DNA from: Verrucomicrobiota bacterium
GTDB lineage: Bacteria; Verrucomicrobiota; Verrucomicrobiia; Verrucomicrobiales; Verrucomicrobiaceae
DNA: 15,998 nt
NCBI GenBank assembly: GCA_023428335.1
Contig: JAEYYS010000441.1
Coordinates: 1-15,998, forward strand
Reading direction: 5' to 3'
Shown: one piece after another, positions 6,652 through 15,938 of the stretch
Numbering within the stretch: the stretch's first letter is position 1
Layout: every line of letters begins with the position of its first letter
The notes under the pieces: generated by a model
Told to the model about the DNA's origin: nothing
The model's input: the letters and a program-made list of their open reading frames with translations, nothing else
Databases searched by the model: none
Program-made: the position numbers and the translations under genes

Positions 6652-8106
6652 ATGCGCCCCAGCCTCTCCAGGAGAACCGTCGCCGCCCGCATTCATCCGG
6701 CGGTGATCGTGCTGCTGGCCCTCGCCACCAGCACGGCGCTGTTCTTCACCGTCACCCGCCAGCGGCTGCAGCCCGCAGCACCTGAAGCGACGGCAGCGGT
6801 GGCGCCCCGGTCGGTCGCCCCCGCACCGCCCGCGTCGGTGGTCACTCCGCCTCCGGCTGCCGCGAAACCGAAAGCGCCGCCGCCGTCCGCGCCGCCAGCC
6901 GATCGCTTTGGCTTCGCCCGCCCGCTGGATCTGGGGCGGGAAATGGCGCGCAGCCTGGCGACCGCCGATTTCGACCGCGCCGGACGCCTGGCCGCCGTTG
7001 CCGATCCCGCGCAAGCCGCGCAGCTGTCAGCGCTGTTCCAGAACCTGGCGCGCGATCTCAAGGTCAAGGTCGGTCGGGAGGATCAGGTCGAACTGCTGGG
7101 GCTGGTGGCCGACAAGACCCGGCTGGCCCTGCCACTGAGCCTGCCCGATCACGACCAGCCCCTGCGCCTCGAACTCGATCTGGAGCGCGATGCCAAGATG
7201 GGTTGGAAAATCGCCTCCCTGCAGTTGCCCAAGGAACTCGCCATGGCGCTGCCGGCACCGGCCAAGCCGGAGGTCGCTGCTCCGACCACCCCGGCCAAAG
7301 CTGCCGCACCCGGGACCGCCAAGCCCACCACCTCGCCGCGCCCCCTGATCCGCGTTGAAACGCATCCCGATGCCCTCAGCTTCGCCAGCGAATTTGTTCG
7401 CGTCCTGCTGCGCCACGACTTCAGCGCCGCTCGTCGCCTGGTTGACGAGGGCAAGGTGACGGCCCAGCGCCTGGCTGGTCTGTGCATCGTCTTCGAGGAG
7501 GGCCGCTACGAGATGAAGCCGGAGCGACCCCTCATCGTCACGGTGGCCAACCCCGAGGTTGCCTGGGTGATCGCCCAGGTGCAGTCGCCGTCCCTGGGGC
7601 AGTCCACCGAGTTCGGCTTGGAACTGCAGCGCACGGGCGTCGATCAGCCCTGGCAGGTCAAGGGCCTCAACCTCTCGGAAATCCTCGGCTCCTTTGCCGC
7701 CTCCGCCAGCAAACTCGGCGTGCCCTACACGCCAATCGTGAAAAACCCGCGCGGCGGCGAATCGCTCGCGCTGTATTTCGAATACGACCGCGCCGAACTG
7801 CATCCGCGCGCCCGCAAGCAGCTGGAAATCGTCGCCGGACTGCTCAAATCCGACACCTCGCGCAAGCTGCGCATTGCCGGCCACACCGATGCCAAGGGCA
7901 CTGAAAACTACAACATCCAGCTGTCGCGCGCCCGCGCCGAGACGGTCAAACGCGGGTTGGCCGCGCTCGGCGTTTCCGCCGGACAGATCGTCACCACCGG
8001 TTTGGGCACGGCCCAGCCGCTCGGGCCGAACCAGAAGGCCGACGGCTCCGACAATCCCGAGGGGCGCTCGCGCAACCGTCGCGCCGAGATCTTCCTGGAT
8101 TTCTGA
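6652..8106 (+). CDS. OmpA-domain peptidoglycan-binding protein with two related N-terminal modules
   Basis: Envelope protein of 484 residues predicted to bind the peptidoglycan wall. It has an uncleaved-looking membrane anchor (about 16-33), a Pro/Ala linker (41-84), module 1 (about 93-200), a second Pro/Ala linker, module 2 (about 238-346), then an OmpA C-terminal domain (about 370-484) with LYFEYDRAELHPRA, LRIAGHTDAKGTENYNIQLSRARA and the end GRSRNRRAEIFLDF. Asp413 and Arg428 match the residues that hold diaminopimelate in this family. The two modules look alike (DF..A.RL near the start, alternating Val/Leu strands, then W.I/W.V, L.L near the end) and may be NTF2-like. There is no beta-barrel, so it is not a porin. 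It lies 96 bp after the cytochrome gene on the same strand; no Shine-Dalgarno is visible. Confidence 0.88.
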   Translation: MRPSLSRRTVAARIHPAVIVLLALATSTALFFTVTRQRLQPAAPEATAAVAPRSVAPAPPASVVTPPPAAAKPKAPPPSAPPADRFGFARPLDLGREMARSLATADFDRAGRLAAVADPAQAAQLSALFQNLARDLKVKVGREDQVELLGLVADKTRLALPLSLPDHDQPLRLELDLERDAKMGWKIASLQLPKELAMALPAPAKPEVAAPTTPAKAAAPGTAKPTTSPRPLIRVETHPDALSFASEFVRVLLRHDFSAARRLVDEGKVTAQRLAGLCIVFEEGRYEMKPERPLIVTVANPEVAWVIAQVQSPSLGQSTEFGLELQRTGVDQPWQVKGLNLSEILGSFAASASKLGVPYTPIVKNPRGGESLALYFEYDRAELHPRARKQLEIVAGLLKSDTSRKLRIAGHTDAKGTENYNIQLSRARAETVKRGLAALGVSAGQIVTTGLGTAQPLGPNQKADGSDNPEGRSRNRRAEIFLDF

Positions 8107-8202
8107 GCCCTGAGTTTGCCGCGGCGGGCAAGCCGGGCCCGTGGGGAGTTTGCGGACTGGGGCTCAGGCCAAGTTTGAATGGAGCCTTGCCAAGGCAGCC
8201 CG

Positions 8203-8236
8203 CAGGCCACCGTGAGGCGGGAAGGGTGGCGGCCTG
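8203..8236 (+). other. Imperfect GC-rich hairpin after the OmpA-domain gene
   Basis: CAGGCCACC pairs with GGTGG...GGCCTG with a 3-base bulge, between the ompA-like stop (8106) and the strong hairpin at 8241. It lacks a U tract. It could help end the plus-strand transcript or be chance pairing in GC-rich DNA. The rest of the 8107-8240 gap holds nothing I recognise. Confidence 0.25.
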
Positions 8237-8240
8237 AGGG

Positions 8241-8275
8241 CACAAAAAAACGCGGACCGAAGTCCGCGTTTTGTG
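8241..8275 (-). terminator. Intrinsic terminator of the TIGR04073-like gene, probably shared by both convergent genes
   Basis: Read on the minus strand: AAAACGCGGAC, loop TTCG, GTCCGCG, then seven T. The stem is 7 bp of mostly G/C extended by A-T pairs, and the loop closes as C(UUCG)G, the extra-stable tetraloop. It begins 20 bp after the stop of the minus-strand gene. On the plus strand the same hairpin is followed by only four T, so it would end the OmpA-domain transcript less efficiently. Confidence 0.85.
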
Positions 8276-8295
8276 AGGCACAAAGCCGTGTGGGA

Positions 8296-8715
8296 TTACC
8301 AGCCCTGATTACGGGTATAATCCATCTGCGAGGCAAAGCCCACCTGCGGCGAGAACTCGGTGTAGCCCCACCACGGATCGGTGACCTCCTTGATGTGATA
8401 GGGCGGACGGTAGGTGCGCTTCCAGGTCGGCTGGGGGAAGGTGGCCACTTCGTAGAGTCCGTAACCGAGACGCACGGTCGTGCGCTTGAGGCCTTCGACG
8501 ATCGCATCGGAGAAAGCGGCATGGGCGCCTTCGGCACGGTTGACGCGCTGCCAGACATTGAGGGGCTCCGTCCAGCCGTAGAGCAGGTTGCCGACGCCAC
8601 GGCTGAGCTTGCGGCTCCAGTTGTAGTGGTGGCCGGGAGGCGACTGGATGTCAGCAAGGGCGACGCTGCAAAGCGTCAGGCCGGTGAGGAGTGTCAGGAC
8701 AATGCGATTTTTCAT
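8296..8715 (-). CDS. TIGR04073-like exosortase-system-associated secreted protein
   Basis: Small secreted protein of 139 residues, function unknown. Its signal peptide (1-21, cleavage after ALA) is followed by RKLSRGVGNLLYGWTEPLNVWQRV, DAIVEGLKRTTVRLGYGLYEVATFPQP and an aromatic C-terminal part (YRPPYHIKE, DPWWGYTEFSPQVGFASQMDY). Length and the GRGxxNxxxGWxE-like start match my memory of family TIGR04073, described from genomes that carry exosortase systems. No exosortase or PEP-CTERM protein lies in the window. ATG 8715 has AGGAA five bases upstream (8721-8725) and begins the signal peptide exactly, so it is preferred over ATG 8757. It is divergent from greA, sharing a 149-bp promoter region, and has its own strong terminator. 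Confidence 0.75.
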   Translation of the reverse strand: MKNRIVLTLLTGLTLCSVALADIQSPPGHHYNWSRKLSRGVGNLLYGWTEPLNVWQRVNRAEGAHAAFSDAIVEGLKRTTVRLGYGLYEVATFPQPTWKRTYRPPYHIKEVTDPWWGYTEFSPQVGFASQMDYTRNQGW

Positions 8716-8777
8716 GCGGGTTCCTGAGAAATAGCAAGGTCGCCGCCCGGCTGGCAAGAAAGATTCTCACATTTTTT

Positions 8778-8788
8778 CGAATCATTCG
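8778..8788. promoter_or_regulatory. Short inverted repeat CGAAT-C-ATTCG in the divergent greA/TIGR04073-like region
   Basis: An exact 5-bp inverted repeat with a one-base centre lies inside the only A/T-rich stretch (ATTTTTTCGAATCATTCGG) of the 149-bp region between the divergent genes. Its position suits an operator or promoter element for either gene. It is short enough to be chance. No convincing -35/-10 pair was found in the region. Confidence 0.3.
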
Positions 8789-8864
8789 GAGTTCCAAGGC
8801 TTCCGTCGCACCCGGGCAAGGTTTCCGTTGCCACGCCCGCTGGGCGCTCTAGGTTCGTCATCCC

Positions 8865-10715
8865 ATGAATTCTGAGGCGCAAAAACTGGTGGATGCCGGC
8901 AAACTGACGGCGGCAGACGGTGAAAAACTCAGCCGGCTTGAACCCGGCACCTTCTGTCAGCACAAAAGCTGGGGCATCGGCCGGGTCACGGAATGGGACC
9001 TGCTGGGCGACAAAATCGTGCTCGATTTCGAGGGCAAGCCCGGACACGCCCTGAAGCTGTCCTTTGCCCTCAGCTCGCTCGAGGTGCTGCCGCCCGACCA
9101 CTTTCTGGCCCGCCGCCTGGCGGATCCCGCCGCACTCAAGGCGATGGCCAAGGACGATGTCACCGGCCTGGTCGAACTGGCCCTCAAGTCCTCGGGCGGC
9201 AAGATGTCGCTCGACGACCTTGAGCGACTGATGCAACCCCACGTGGTGCCCGCCGCCGAGTACAAAAAATGGTGGGACGCCGCCAAGAAGACGCTCAAGA
9301 GCGCCCGTCACATCGTCGTTCCAGCCAAACGCGCTGATCCGCTGGTGCTGCGCGACAGCGAGGAAAAGGCCGGCGTAGGCATGGTGCGTTCCTACCTGGC
9401 CGCGCGCGATCTCAAGGGCAAACTGGCCGGCCTGGGGCTGATTCAAAAGGATCTCGACCTGTTTGAAGAAGCGGCACGTGATTTGCAGCCGGTGTTCCAG
9501 GACATCTCAGACACGGTGCGCAAGGCCTGGCGCCTGCACCTCAAGGAGAGCCTGCAGATGCTGCTGTCGCGCGATGAACTGCTGGAGTCGATCCGCGGCG
9601 CCGCCCTGCCCATGGGGTCGCTGAAGGTGGCCGACCTGATCAGCGAGGCGCGCAGCCTGCTGGCCGACTCGATCGGCGGTCTGCCGGTCGGCCTGCTCGG
9701 CCGCATGTACCGCGCCTTCCCGGAAGCCTTTGCCGAACGCGCCTGGGTGCCGGAAATCCTCAACCACCTCAGCCGCACCGGCGGCCGCGCGGTCGCTGAG
9801 ATCGCCGCCGTGCTCGACGCCAATGACGAGCTCGACGTGCTCGCGGAATTCCTCAAGAAATCCGTCCGCAACCGCAACCTGACGACGGACCTGCTGATCT
9901 GGATCTGCAAGGAGCGCAAGGGCTTGGCCGAGTCGGTCTTCGACATCGACCTCGCCAACGCCATCCTCGACTCGCTCGAGCACGATCACGTCCAGGGCGG
10001 ACCCAAGCGCGCGGGACGCCTGAGCGACCTGCTGTCCGACGACAAGACCCTCATCCACGAACTCGTCATCGAAACCGAGGAGGACGAGGTGAAGCGTTTT
10101 GCCAAGCGCATTCTTGCCACGGCCGCCTTCGACGAACTGACCCGGCGTTCGCTCATGGCGCGCATCATCAAGGCGCGTCCGGAGATGGAGGCGCTCATGG
10201 CCGAAAACGCCGGTCCGCGCGAGGACAACAGCCTGATCGTCTCCTGGGAGAGCCTGGAGCGCAAGAAGCAGGAGCTGGAAGAACTCGTCAGCGTCAAGAT
10301 TCCGCAGAACAAGCACGACATCCAGATTGCCCGCGCCGAGGGCGACCTGCGCGAGAACGGCGGCTACAAGGCGGCCCGCGAACAGCAGGCCGTGCTGCTG
10401 CGCCTGCAGAGCAAGATGGAGCGCGAACTGCGCCTGGCCCGCGGCACCGACTTTGCCAATGTGCCGGCCGACAAGGTGGGCATCGGCACCGTGGTCGAGT
10501 ACGAGGCTCCCGGCAGCGGTCAGACCGAGACCTTGACCATCCTCGGCGCCTGGGATGGCGACGTGGAAAAGAACATCGTTTCCTACCTGTCCGAGATCGC
10601 CAAGGCCCTCATCGGCAAGGCCCCCGGCGACAGCGCTGAGATTCCCTCGGAAACCGGCGCCCTGCGCACGGTGAAGATCGTCTCGGTGCGCCCCTTCAAC
10701 CCAGTCGCGGCCTGA
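8865..10715 (+). CDS. greA: Long-form transcription elongation factor GreA with large N-terminal extension
   Basis: GreA rescues backtracked RNA polymerase by stimulating transcript cleavage through its coiled coil. The last 160 of 616 residues are a complete GreA: coiled coil (about 455-530) with tip motif ARAEGDLRENGGYKAAREQQ, keeping the acidic pair Asp494/Glu497 that works in the polymerase channel, then the FKBP-like domain (537-612) with ISYLSEIAKALIGKAPGD-like sequence. The first 450 residues are extra: a compact beta-rich segment (26-75, GTFCQHKSWGIGRVTEWD...VLDFEGKPGHALKLSF) that looks Tudor/CarD-like, then helical repeats to 450. Ordinary GreA has about 158 residues; Chlamydiae carry a similarly enlarged form, so this is probably a PVC trait. 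The ATG at 8865 lacks a Shine-Dalgarno; two short stem-loops (8815-8832, 8834-8846) precede it. Confidence 0.92.
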   Translation: MNSEAQKLVDAGKLTAADGEKLSRLEPGTFCQHKSWGIGRVTEWDLLGDKIVLDFEGKPGHALKLSFALSSLEVLPPDHFLARRLADPAALKAMAKDDVTGLVELALKSSGGKMSLDDLERLMQPHVVPAAEYKKWWDAAKKTLKSARHIVVPAKRADPLVLRDSEEKAGVGMVRSYLAARDLKGKLAGLGLIQKDLDLFEEAARDLQPVFQDISDTVRKAWRLHLKESLQMLLSRDELLESIRGAALPMGSLKVADLISEARSLLADSIGGLPVGLLGRMYRAFPEAFAERAWVPEILNHLSRTGGRAVAEIAAVLDANDELDVLAEFLKKSVRNRNLTTDLLIWICKERKGLAESVFDIDLANAILDSLEHDHVQGGPKRAGRLSDLLSDDKTLIHELVIETEEDEVKRFAKRILATAAFDELTRRSLMARIIKARPEMEALMAENAGPREDNSLIVSWESLERKKQELEELVSVKIPQNKHDIQIARAEGDLRENGGYKAAREQQAVLLRLQSKMERELRLARGTDFANVPADKVGIGTVVEYEAPGSGQTETLTILGAWDGDVEKNIVSYLSEIAKALIGKAPGDSAEIPSETGALRTVKIVSVRPFNPVAA

Positions 10716-10722
10716 CGGCCGC
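10707..10722. terminator. 6-bp GC hairpin spanning the greA stop codon between convergent genes
   Basis: GCGGCC, loop TGAC, GGCCGC: the greA stop TGA (10713-10715) sits in the loop. The two convergent genes are only 18 bp apart, and this is the only structure there. There is no U tract on either strand, so as a terminator it is weak; it may simply mark where converging polymerases stop. Confidence 0.3.
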
Positions 10723-10733
10723 TCAGCAGGCTG

Positions 10734-13283
10734 TTAGGGCCAGTCGCGCAGCAGTTTGTGCCCCTCGCGAAAGCGCGGGGCCAGCGCCAGGCTTTCCAGC
10801 AGGTGACGTTTGCCGCGCGCTGGATCGCCGGTGCGCAGCAGCACGGCCAACTGATAGTGATGCCGGGCCGCGCCGCCCGGATCAAGCCGGAGCAGGCGCT
10901 CGCGCGCAGCCACCGCCGCCGCAGTGTCGCCCGTGGCCTCGGCCGCCTCGGCCAGCGCACGCTGCGGACCGGGCAGGAAGGGGTTCAGGGCCAGCGACCG
11001 CGCCGCATTGAGACGCACGCCCGGCCAGTCGCCAGCCGCGGTGTCGTGATCGATCAACTCCTGAAAAATCGCCATGGCCGAGGGTTCGCCCGCCGCGATG
11101 CGCCGCAGCACCTCGCGTCGTTCATCCGTGCGGCCGAGCTTGTCGAGAATCAACGCCTGCCAGGCGTGGCCGCCCTCAGCACTGAAATCCTCTGGCAGCA
11201 ACTGCGCCAGTTTCCCGGCCAGCACCAGCGCCTCGTCCCAGCGCTGGCCATCGAGATGACTGCGCAGGGCGAGGCGCAGGGCCCAGAGATTGTCGGGATG
11301 CTTGTCCCGGTAGGCGGCCAGTGAGTCGGCATCAAGCGGATTGACCTCCTCCGGCCCGGGCTTGCTCCAGTCGGCCCCGGACCCGAAGGCGCGGGCCAGT
11401 CCCTTGAGATGCCGGTCAAAATCCTTTTCCAGCGCCTCCATCGGCTCGGTGTGGGCGGCGATCGCCTCGTTGACGCGTCGCCCCGCCGCCAGGTCGGCGA
11501 GCACGCCGCGCAGGGCCTGCTGGCCAAAGCGTTCGACCAGATAGCCGACCACCAGGCTCGACTGATAGTAGGCAAAGGACAGGTGCTCGGGGCTCGGCGG
11601 ATTGAGGACAGCGGCGCTGAGCTGGCTGACCGGCAGGGCGGCGTCTTCCTCGAGGATGAAGCGACGGAAATCCGCATTCATGCGCATGCCCCAGGCGGGG
11701 TCGCGCAGGCTTTCCTCGTGCACGCTGATGCCCTCGCTCAGCCAGCGCGGCATCCTGTTGCGGGTCAGGCTGAGGGTGACGACGTGGCAGTACTCATGCC
11801 AGAGCGTGGCCTCCCAGTTGTTGCGACCGTGCGCCAGGCTGCCCGGGCTGTTCATGGTGATGACCGTGCCAAAGCAAACGCCGAGCAGGCCCTGGCCGCC
11901 GAGGCTGCCAAAGGTGCGGATGGCAAAGTCCTGCTGCGAATCGAAGAACTCGACGAGTACCGGCCGCTTCTGCTCCAAGCCATATTTGGCGCCGAGCCGG
12001 GCCTTGGCCTCGCGCAGCAGTTCCAGGGCGCGGCTGCCATAGACCGGCCAGTCGCGCGCCGGCATTTTCAGGACAAAGTCGTCGGCACGCTGGGTGACAA
12101 AGCCGCGCATCTGCGCCTCAAGCCGGCCGACGTTGTGGGCCTGGACATCGAAGGCATCCTCGGCGCGGATGGCGGCGGCGAGTTTCCAGGCCTCGTCCTC
12201 CTCGCCCAGGCGCAGCAGGTCGTGGCAGAGCTGCACCTTGGCGGGCAGGTAGCCGCTGTCGAAGGCGAGCGCGCGGCGCTGGTGCTCGGCGCCTTCGGCG
12301 AAGCGGTAGGCGCGCGACAGCACGCGGCCGATGACATGATCGACCGCCGGATTCTGCTCCCAGAGTTGCAGGCCGGATTCGCGGGCGCGGTTGAACTTGG
12401 CTTCATCGGCGGCGTTCAGACGGGCGATGGCGGCGCGCAGGGCCCAGGCCTCGGCATGGTTCTCGCGCAGGTCGAGCACCTTCTGGATCGCGCCCTCGGC
12501 ATCGAGGTACTTCTCGGCGCGGATCAGGCTTTCCGCCCGCAGCAGCAGGGCGCCGGCATGAACGGGGTTGACCTCGAGCACGCGGTTGAGGTTCTCCGCC
12601 TCCTTTTCGCCATCGCTGCCGGCAAAGGCGCGCGCCAGGCCAAAGCGCAGGCCGGTGGTTTCGCCATGCGCCTTGAGCCCGGCCCGGAACACCTCGGCCG
12701 CCCGCTGCGGATCGTGCTTGGCCAGGGCCAGTTCGCCCTCAGCCAGCCAGGCGGCCTCCAGCTTGGCGTCCTGCTTTTGAGCGACCTGATAATACTGGCC
12801 AATGACCTTGCGCGGATCAGCCCCAAGCGCGAGCGCGGCCTTGCCGAGCACCACCCAGTCGGCCGCACTGCGCGCCTTGGCGGGCTTGGCGCGCGCCGCC
12901 GCATCGATGTCGCGCAGGGCCTGGTCGGCGAGATCGCGCCGACCGAGGCGCAGGGCGTTGTCGTGCTGGAGCCACAGCAGTTCGAGATCGCCGGGAAAGG
13001 TCTTTATCGCCAACTGCACCGCGTCGCGCGCCTCGACCTCGCGTCCCAGTTCCATGAGGGCGCGCACGCGCAGGCGACGCCAGTCGGGCGCTTTCAAACC
13101 GCGCTCGACAGCGGCTTCGCAGATGCGCGCGCAGAGTTCGTAGTCGCCGGTCTCCAGCAGGTGGGCGACCGGCCCCAGGTTGCGTTCCTCGAAGAGCTGC
13201 TCGAGGTCGAGTTGCTGGCCGGCGCCGGGGCGGGGCAGGACCAGGAGCAGACCGGCCAGAAGCGGAAGAAGGCGGCGCGTCAT
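10734..13283 (-). CDS. Secreted TPR protein with a HEXXH gluzincin-type metallopeptidase domain
   Basis: Predicted exported protein of 849 residues. A signal peptide (about 1-22, cleavage near AGAGQ) is followed by many TPR-like helical hairpins (about 35-400), then a peptidase domain (about 430-590) and further TPR-like repeats to the C-terminus (about 640-849). The peptidase core reads LWHEYCHVVTLSLTRNRMPRWLSEGISVHEE: zinc ligands His496 and His500, catalytic Glu497, and a third ligand Glu517 in the WLSEG block, as in the peptidase MA-like group. TPR repeats on both sides suggest the protease works within a protein assembly; its substrate is unknown. ATG 13283 starts the signal peptide and has GGATGG just upstream; the frame also opens at 13337. 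It converges with greA and diverges from the hydrolase gene. Confidence 0.87.
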   Translation of the reverse strand: MTRRLLPLLAGLLLVLPRPGAGQQLDLEQLFEERNLGPVAHLLETGDYELCARICEAAVERGLKAPDWRRLRVRALMELGREVEARDAVQLAIKTFPGDLELLWLQHDNALRLGRRDLADQALRDIDAAARAKPAKARSAADWVVLGKAALALGADPRKVIGQYYQVAQKQDAKLEAAWLAEGELALAKHDPQRAAEVFRAGLKAHGETTGLRFGLARAFAGSDGEKEAENLNRVLEVNPVHAGALLLRAESLIRAEKYLDAEGAIQKVLDLRENHAEAWALRAAIARLNAADEAKFNRARESGLQLWEQNPAVDHVIGRVLSRAYRFAEGAEHQRRALAFDSGYLPAKVQLCHDLLRLGEEDEAWKLAAAIRAEDAFDVQAHNVGRLEAQMRGFVTQRADDFVLKMPARDWPVYGSRALELLREAKARLGAKYGLEQKRPVLVEFFDSQQDFAIRTFGSLGGQGLLGVCFGTVITMNSPGSLAHGRNNWEATLWHEYCHVVTLSLTRNRMPRWLSEGISVHEESLRDPAWGMRMNADFRRFILEEDAALPVSQLSAAVLNPPSPEHLSFAYYQSSLVVGYLVERFGQQALRGVLADLAAGRRVNEAIAAHTEPMEALEKDFDRHLKGLARAFGSGADWSKPGPEEVNPLDADSLAAYRDKHPDNLWALRLALRSHLDGQRWDEALVLAGKLAQLLPEDFSAEGGHAWQALILDKLGRTDERREVLRRIAAGEPSAMAIFQELIDHDTAAGDWPGVRLNAARSLALNPFLPGPQRALAEAAEATGDTAAAVAARERLLRLDPGGAARHHYQLAVLLRTGDPARGKRHLLESLALAPRFREGHKLLRDWP

Positions 13284-13381
13284 CCTCCATCCAACGCGGC
13301 AGCGGGGGCGATTGTCGCGCAAAAACTGCGGGCACAAATCCCTGATGACTCACCCGCGACCGCGCCGTATTGGAAGTTCGC

Positions 13382-15064
<1,683 letters not shown>

Positions 15065-15074
15065 GGATGCCGCC

Positions 15075-15377
15075 ATGCAACACCGCCTGCTCGATGTCAC
15101 CCAGGTGCTCGCCACGCTCGATCGCGACGGCGAGCCCTACGAGGTCTGTGTCGAGGCCGAAGCCGAGCACGATCGCGCCGCTCAGTTCCTGACCGTGCGG
15201 CTCAGCGCTTTTCTGCGCGCGGAGCGACAGGATCACATCGGCGAGACGCATCAGCCCGACTGGCTGCCTGCGGCGGAAACGGTCACCGAACACGTCGGGG
15301 CCGAGGAGGCGCATGCGCTGGCCAGCGACATCTTTGCCAGTTGGAAACGCCGGGTCGCGGCGGGGCTGCCGTCCTGA
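15075..15377 (+). CDS. Hypothetical 100-residue acidic protein coupled to the hydrolase gene
   Basis: I do not recognise this protein. It has no signal peptide or membrane helix and is likely cytoplasmic: MQHRLLDVTQVLATLDRDG, then an acidic, helical middle (VCVEAEAEHDRAAQFLTVRLSAFLRAERQDH), and a C-terminal helix with AEEAHALASDIFASWKRRV. The start at 15075 is supported by GAGGA (15063-15067), seven bases upstream, which overlaps the stop codon of the hydrolase gene (15062-15064). This points to translational coupling. The frame also opens at 15012 inside the hydrolase gene, but that start has no such support. Coding is likely but not certain. Confidence 0.65.
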   Translation: MQHRLLDVTQVLATLDRDGEPYEVCVEAEAEHDRAAQFLTVRLSAFLRAERQDHIGETHQPDWLPAAETVTEHVGAEEAHALASDIFASWKRRVAAGLPS

Positions 15378-15430
15378 ATTCTTCGGTTGCGTGTCGGCTT
15401 CGACGCTCCATTCAATTTTCTCCCCCCCGC

Positions 15431-15826
15431 ATGTCCTTCCTCCAGCGCCATCGCCGCAGCCTCTGCCTGCTTGCCCTGCTGCAAGTGCTGGTCGGACCGG
15501 CCGTGCTCGGCTTGCTGCTGCTCGCCGGCGGCCTGGCCGAAGGTGATGACGTGCTGGAGCGCCGCGTCGTCGCCGCGCTCGTGCGATTGGAGGTCGCCGG
15601 TCTGCCGGTGGCCGCTGCGGATGAGCAAGGCCTGCCGACCGAGCCTCGCCCGCTTCCGGCAGTGCCGGTCAAGGTGAAGAAGGACCTGTCCTGGACCCTC
15701 GCTGAGCTGACACCGCTGCGTGTGCATCCTCCGGTTGCCGTGACCCTCGGTCGCGCTGGCCAGCATGATCCGCCGCCGCCGCGCCTCGGTCAGGCACCGC
15801 CCCTGCCGCCACCGCGGCTGAGTTGA
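15431..15826 (+). CDS. Small hydrophobic exported protein of unknown function
   Basis: Protein of 131 residues, not recognised. A basic start (MSFLQRHRRS) precedes a long hydrophobic stretch (about 11-37) that is either a signal peptide or a membrane anchor. Then come a charged helical part (EGDDVLERRVVAALVRLEVAG), KVKKDLSWTLAELTPLRVHPPVAVTL, and a Pro-rich end (HDPPPPRLGQAPPLPPPRLS). The Pro-rich tail would lie outside the cytoplasm. It starts 53 bp after the previous gene, has no ribosome site, and is followed by a 112-bp gap and a further exported protein, so it may belong to an envelope operon running off the window. The start is inferred from the basic-hydrophobic signal pattern; the frame also opens at 15341. 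Confidence 0.6.
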   Translation: MSFLQRHRRSLCLLALLQVLVGPAVLGLLLLAGGLAEGDDVLERRVVAALVRLEVAGLPVAAADEQGLPTEPRPLPAVPVKVKKDLSWTLAELTPLRVHPPVAVTLGRAGQHDPPPPRLGQAPPLPPPRLS

Positions 15827-15867
15827 AGACCTGCGCTCCGCCAACGCGGTGCGCTCCTCCCTGCTGT

Positions 15868-15886
15868 CGCGACCGAACCGGTCGCG
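15868..15886 (+). other. 7-bp stem-loop in the gap before the last gene
   Basis: CGCGACC, 5-base loop GAACC, GGTCGCG. It lies in the 112-bp gap before the last gene and has no U tract. It could be a leader hairpin or a processing site. The rest of the gap shows no recognisable promoter. Confidence 0.3.
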
Positions 15887-15938
15887 CGGCACGTCGCCCG
15901 ATGGGCGGCGTCTCCCTGTCTTCCACTCGTTTGCCCCC

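Noticed and set aside
8815..8846. Two stem-loops before greA as a riboswitch
   Set aside because: Stems of 5 bp each, too small and without any known aptamer pattern; easily chance at this GC content.
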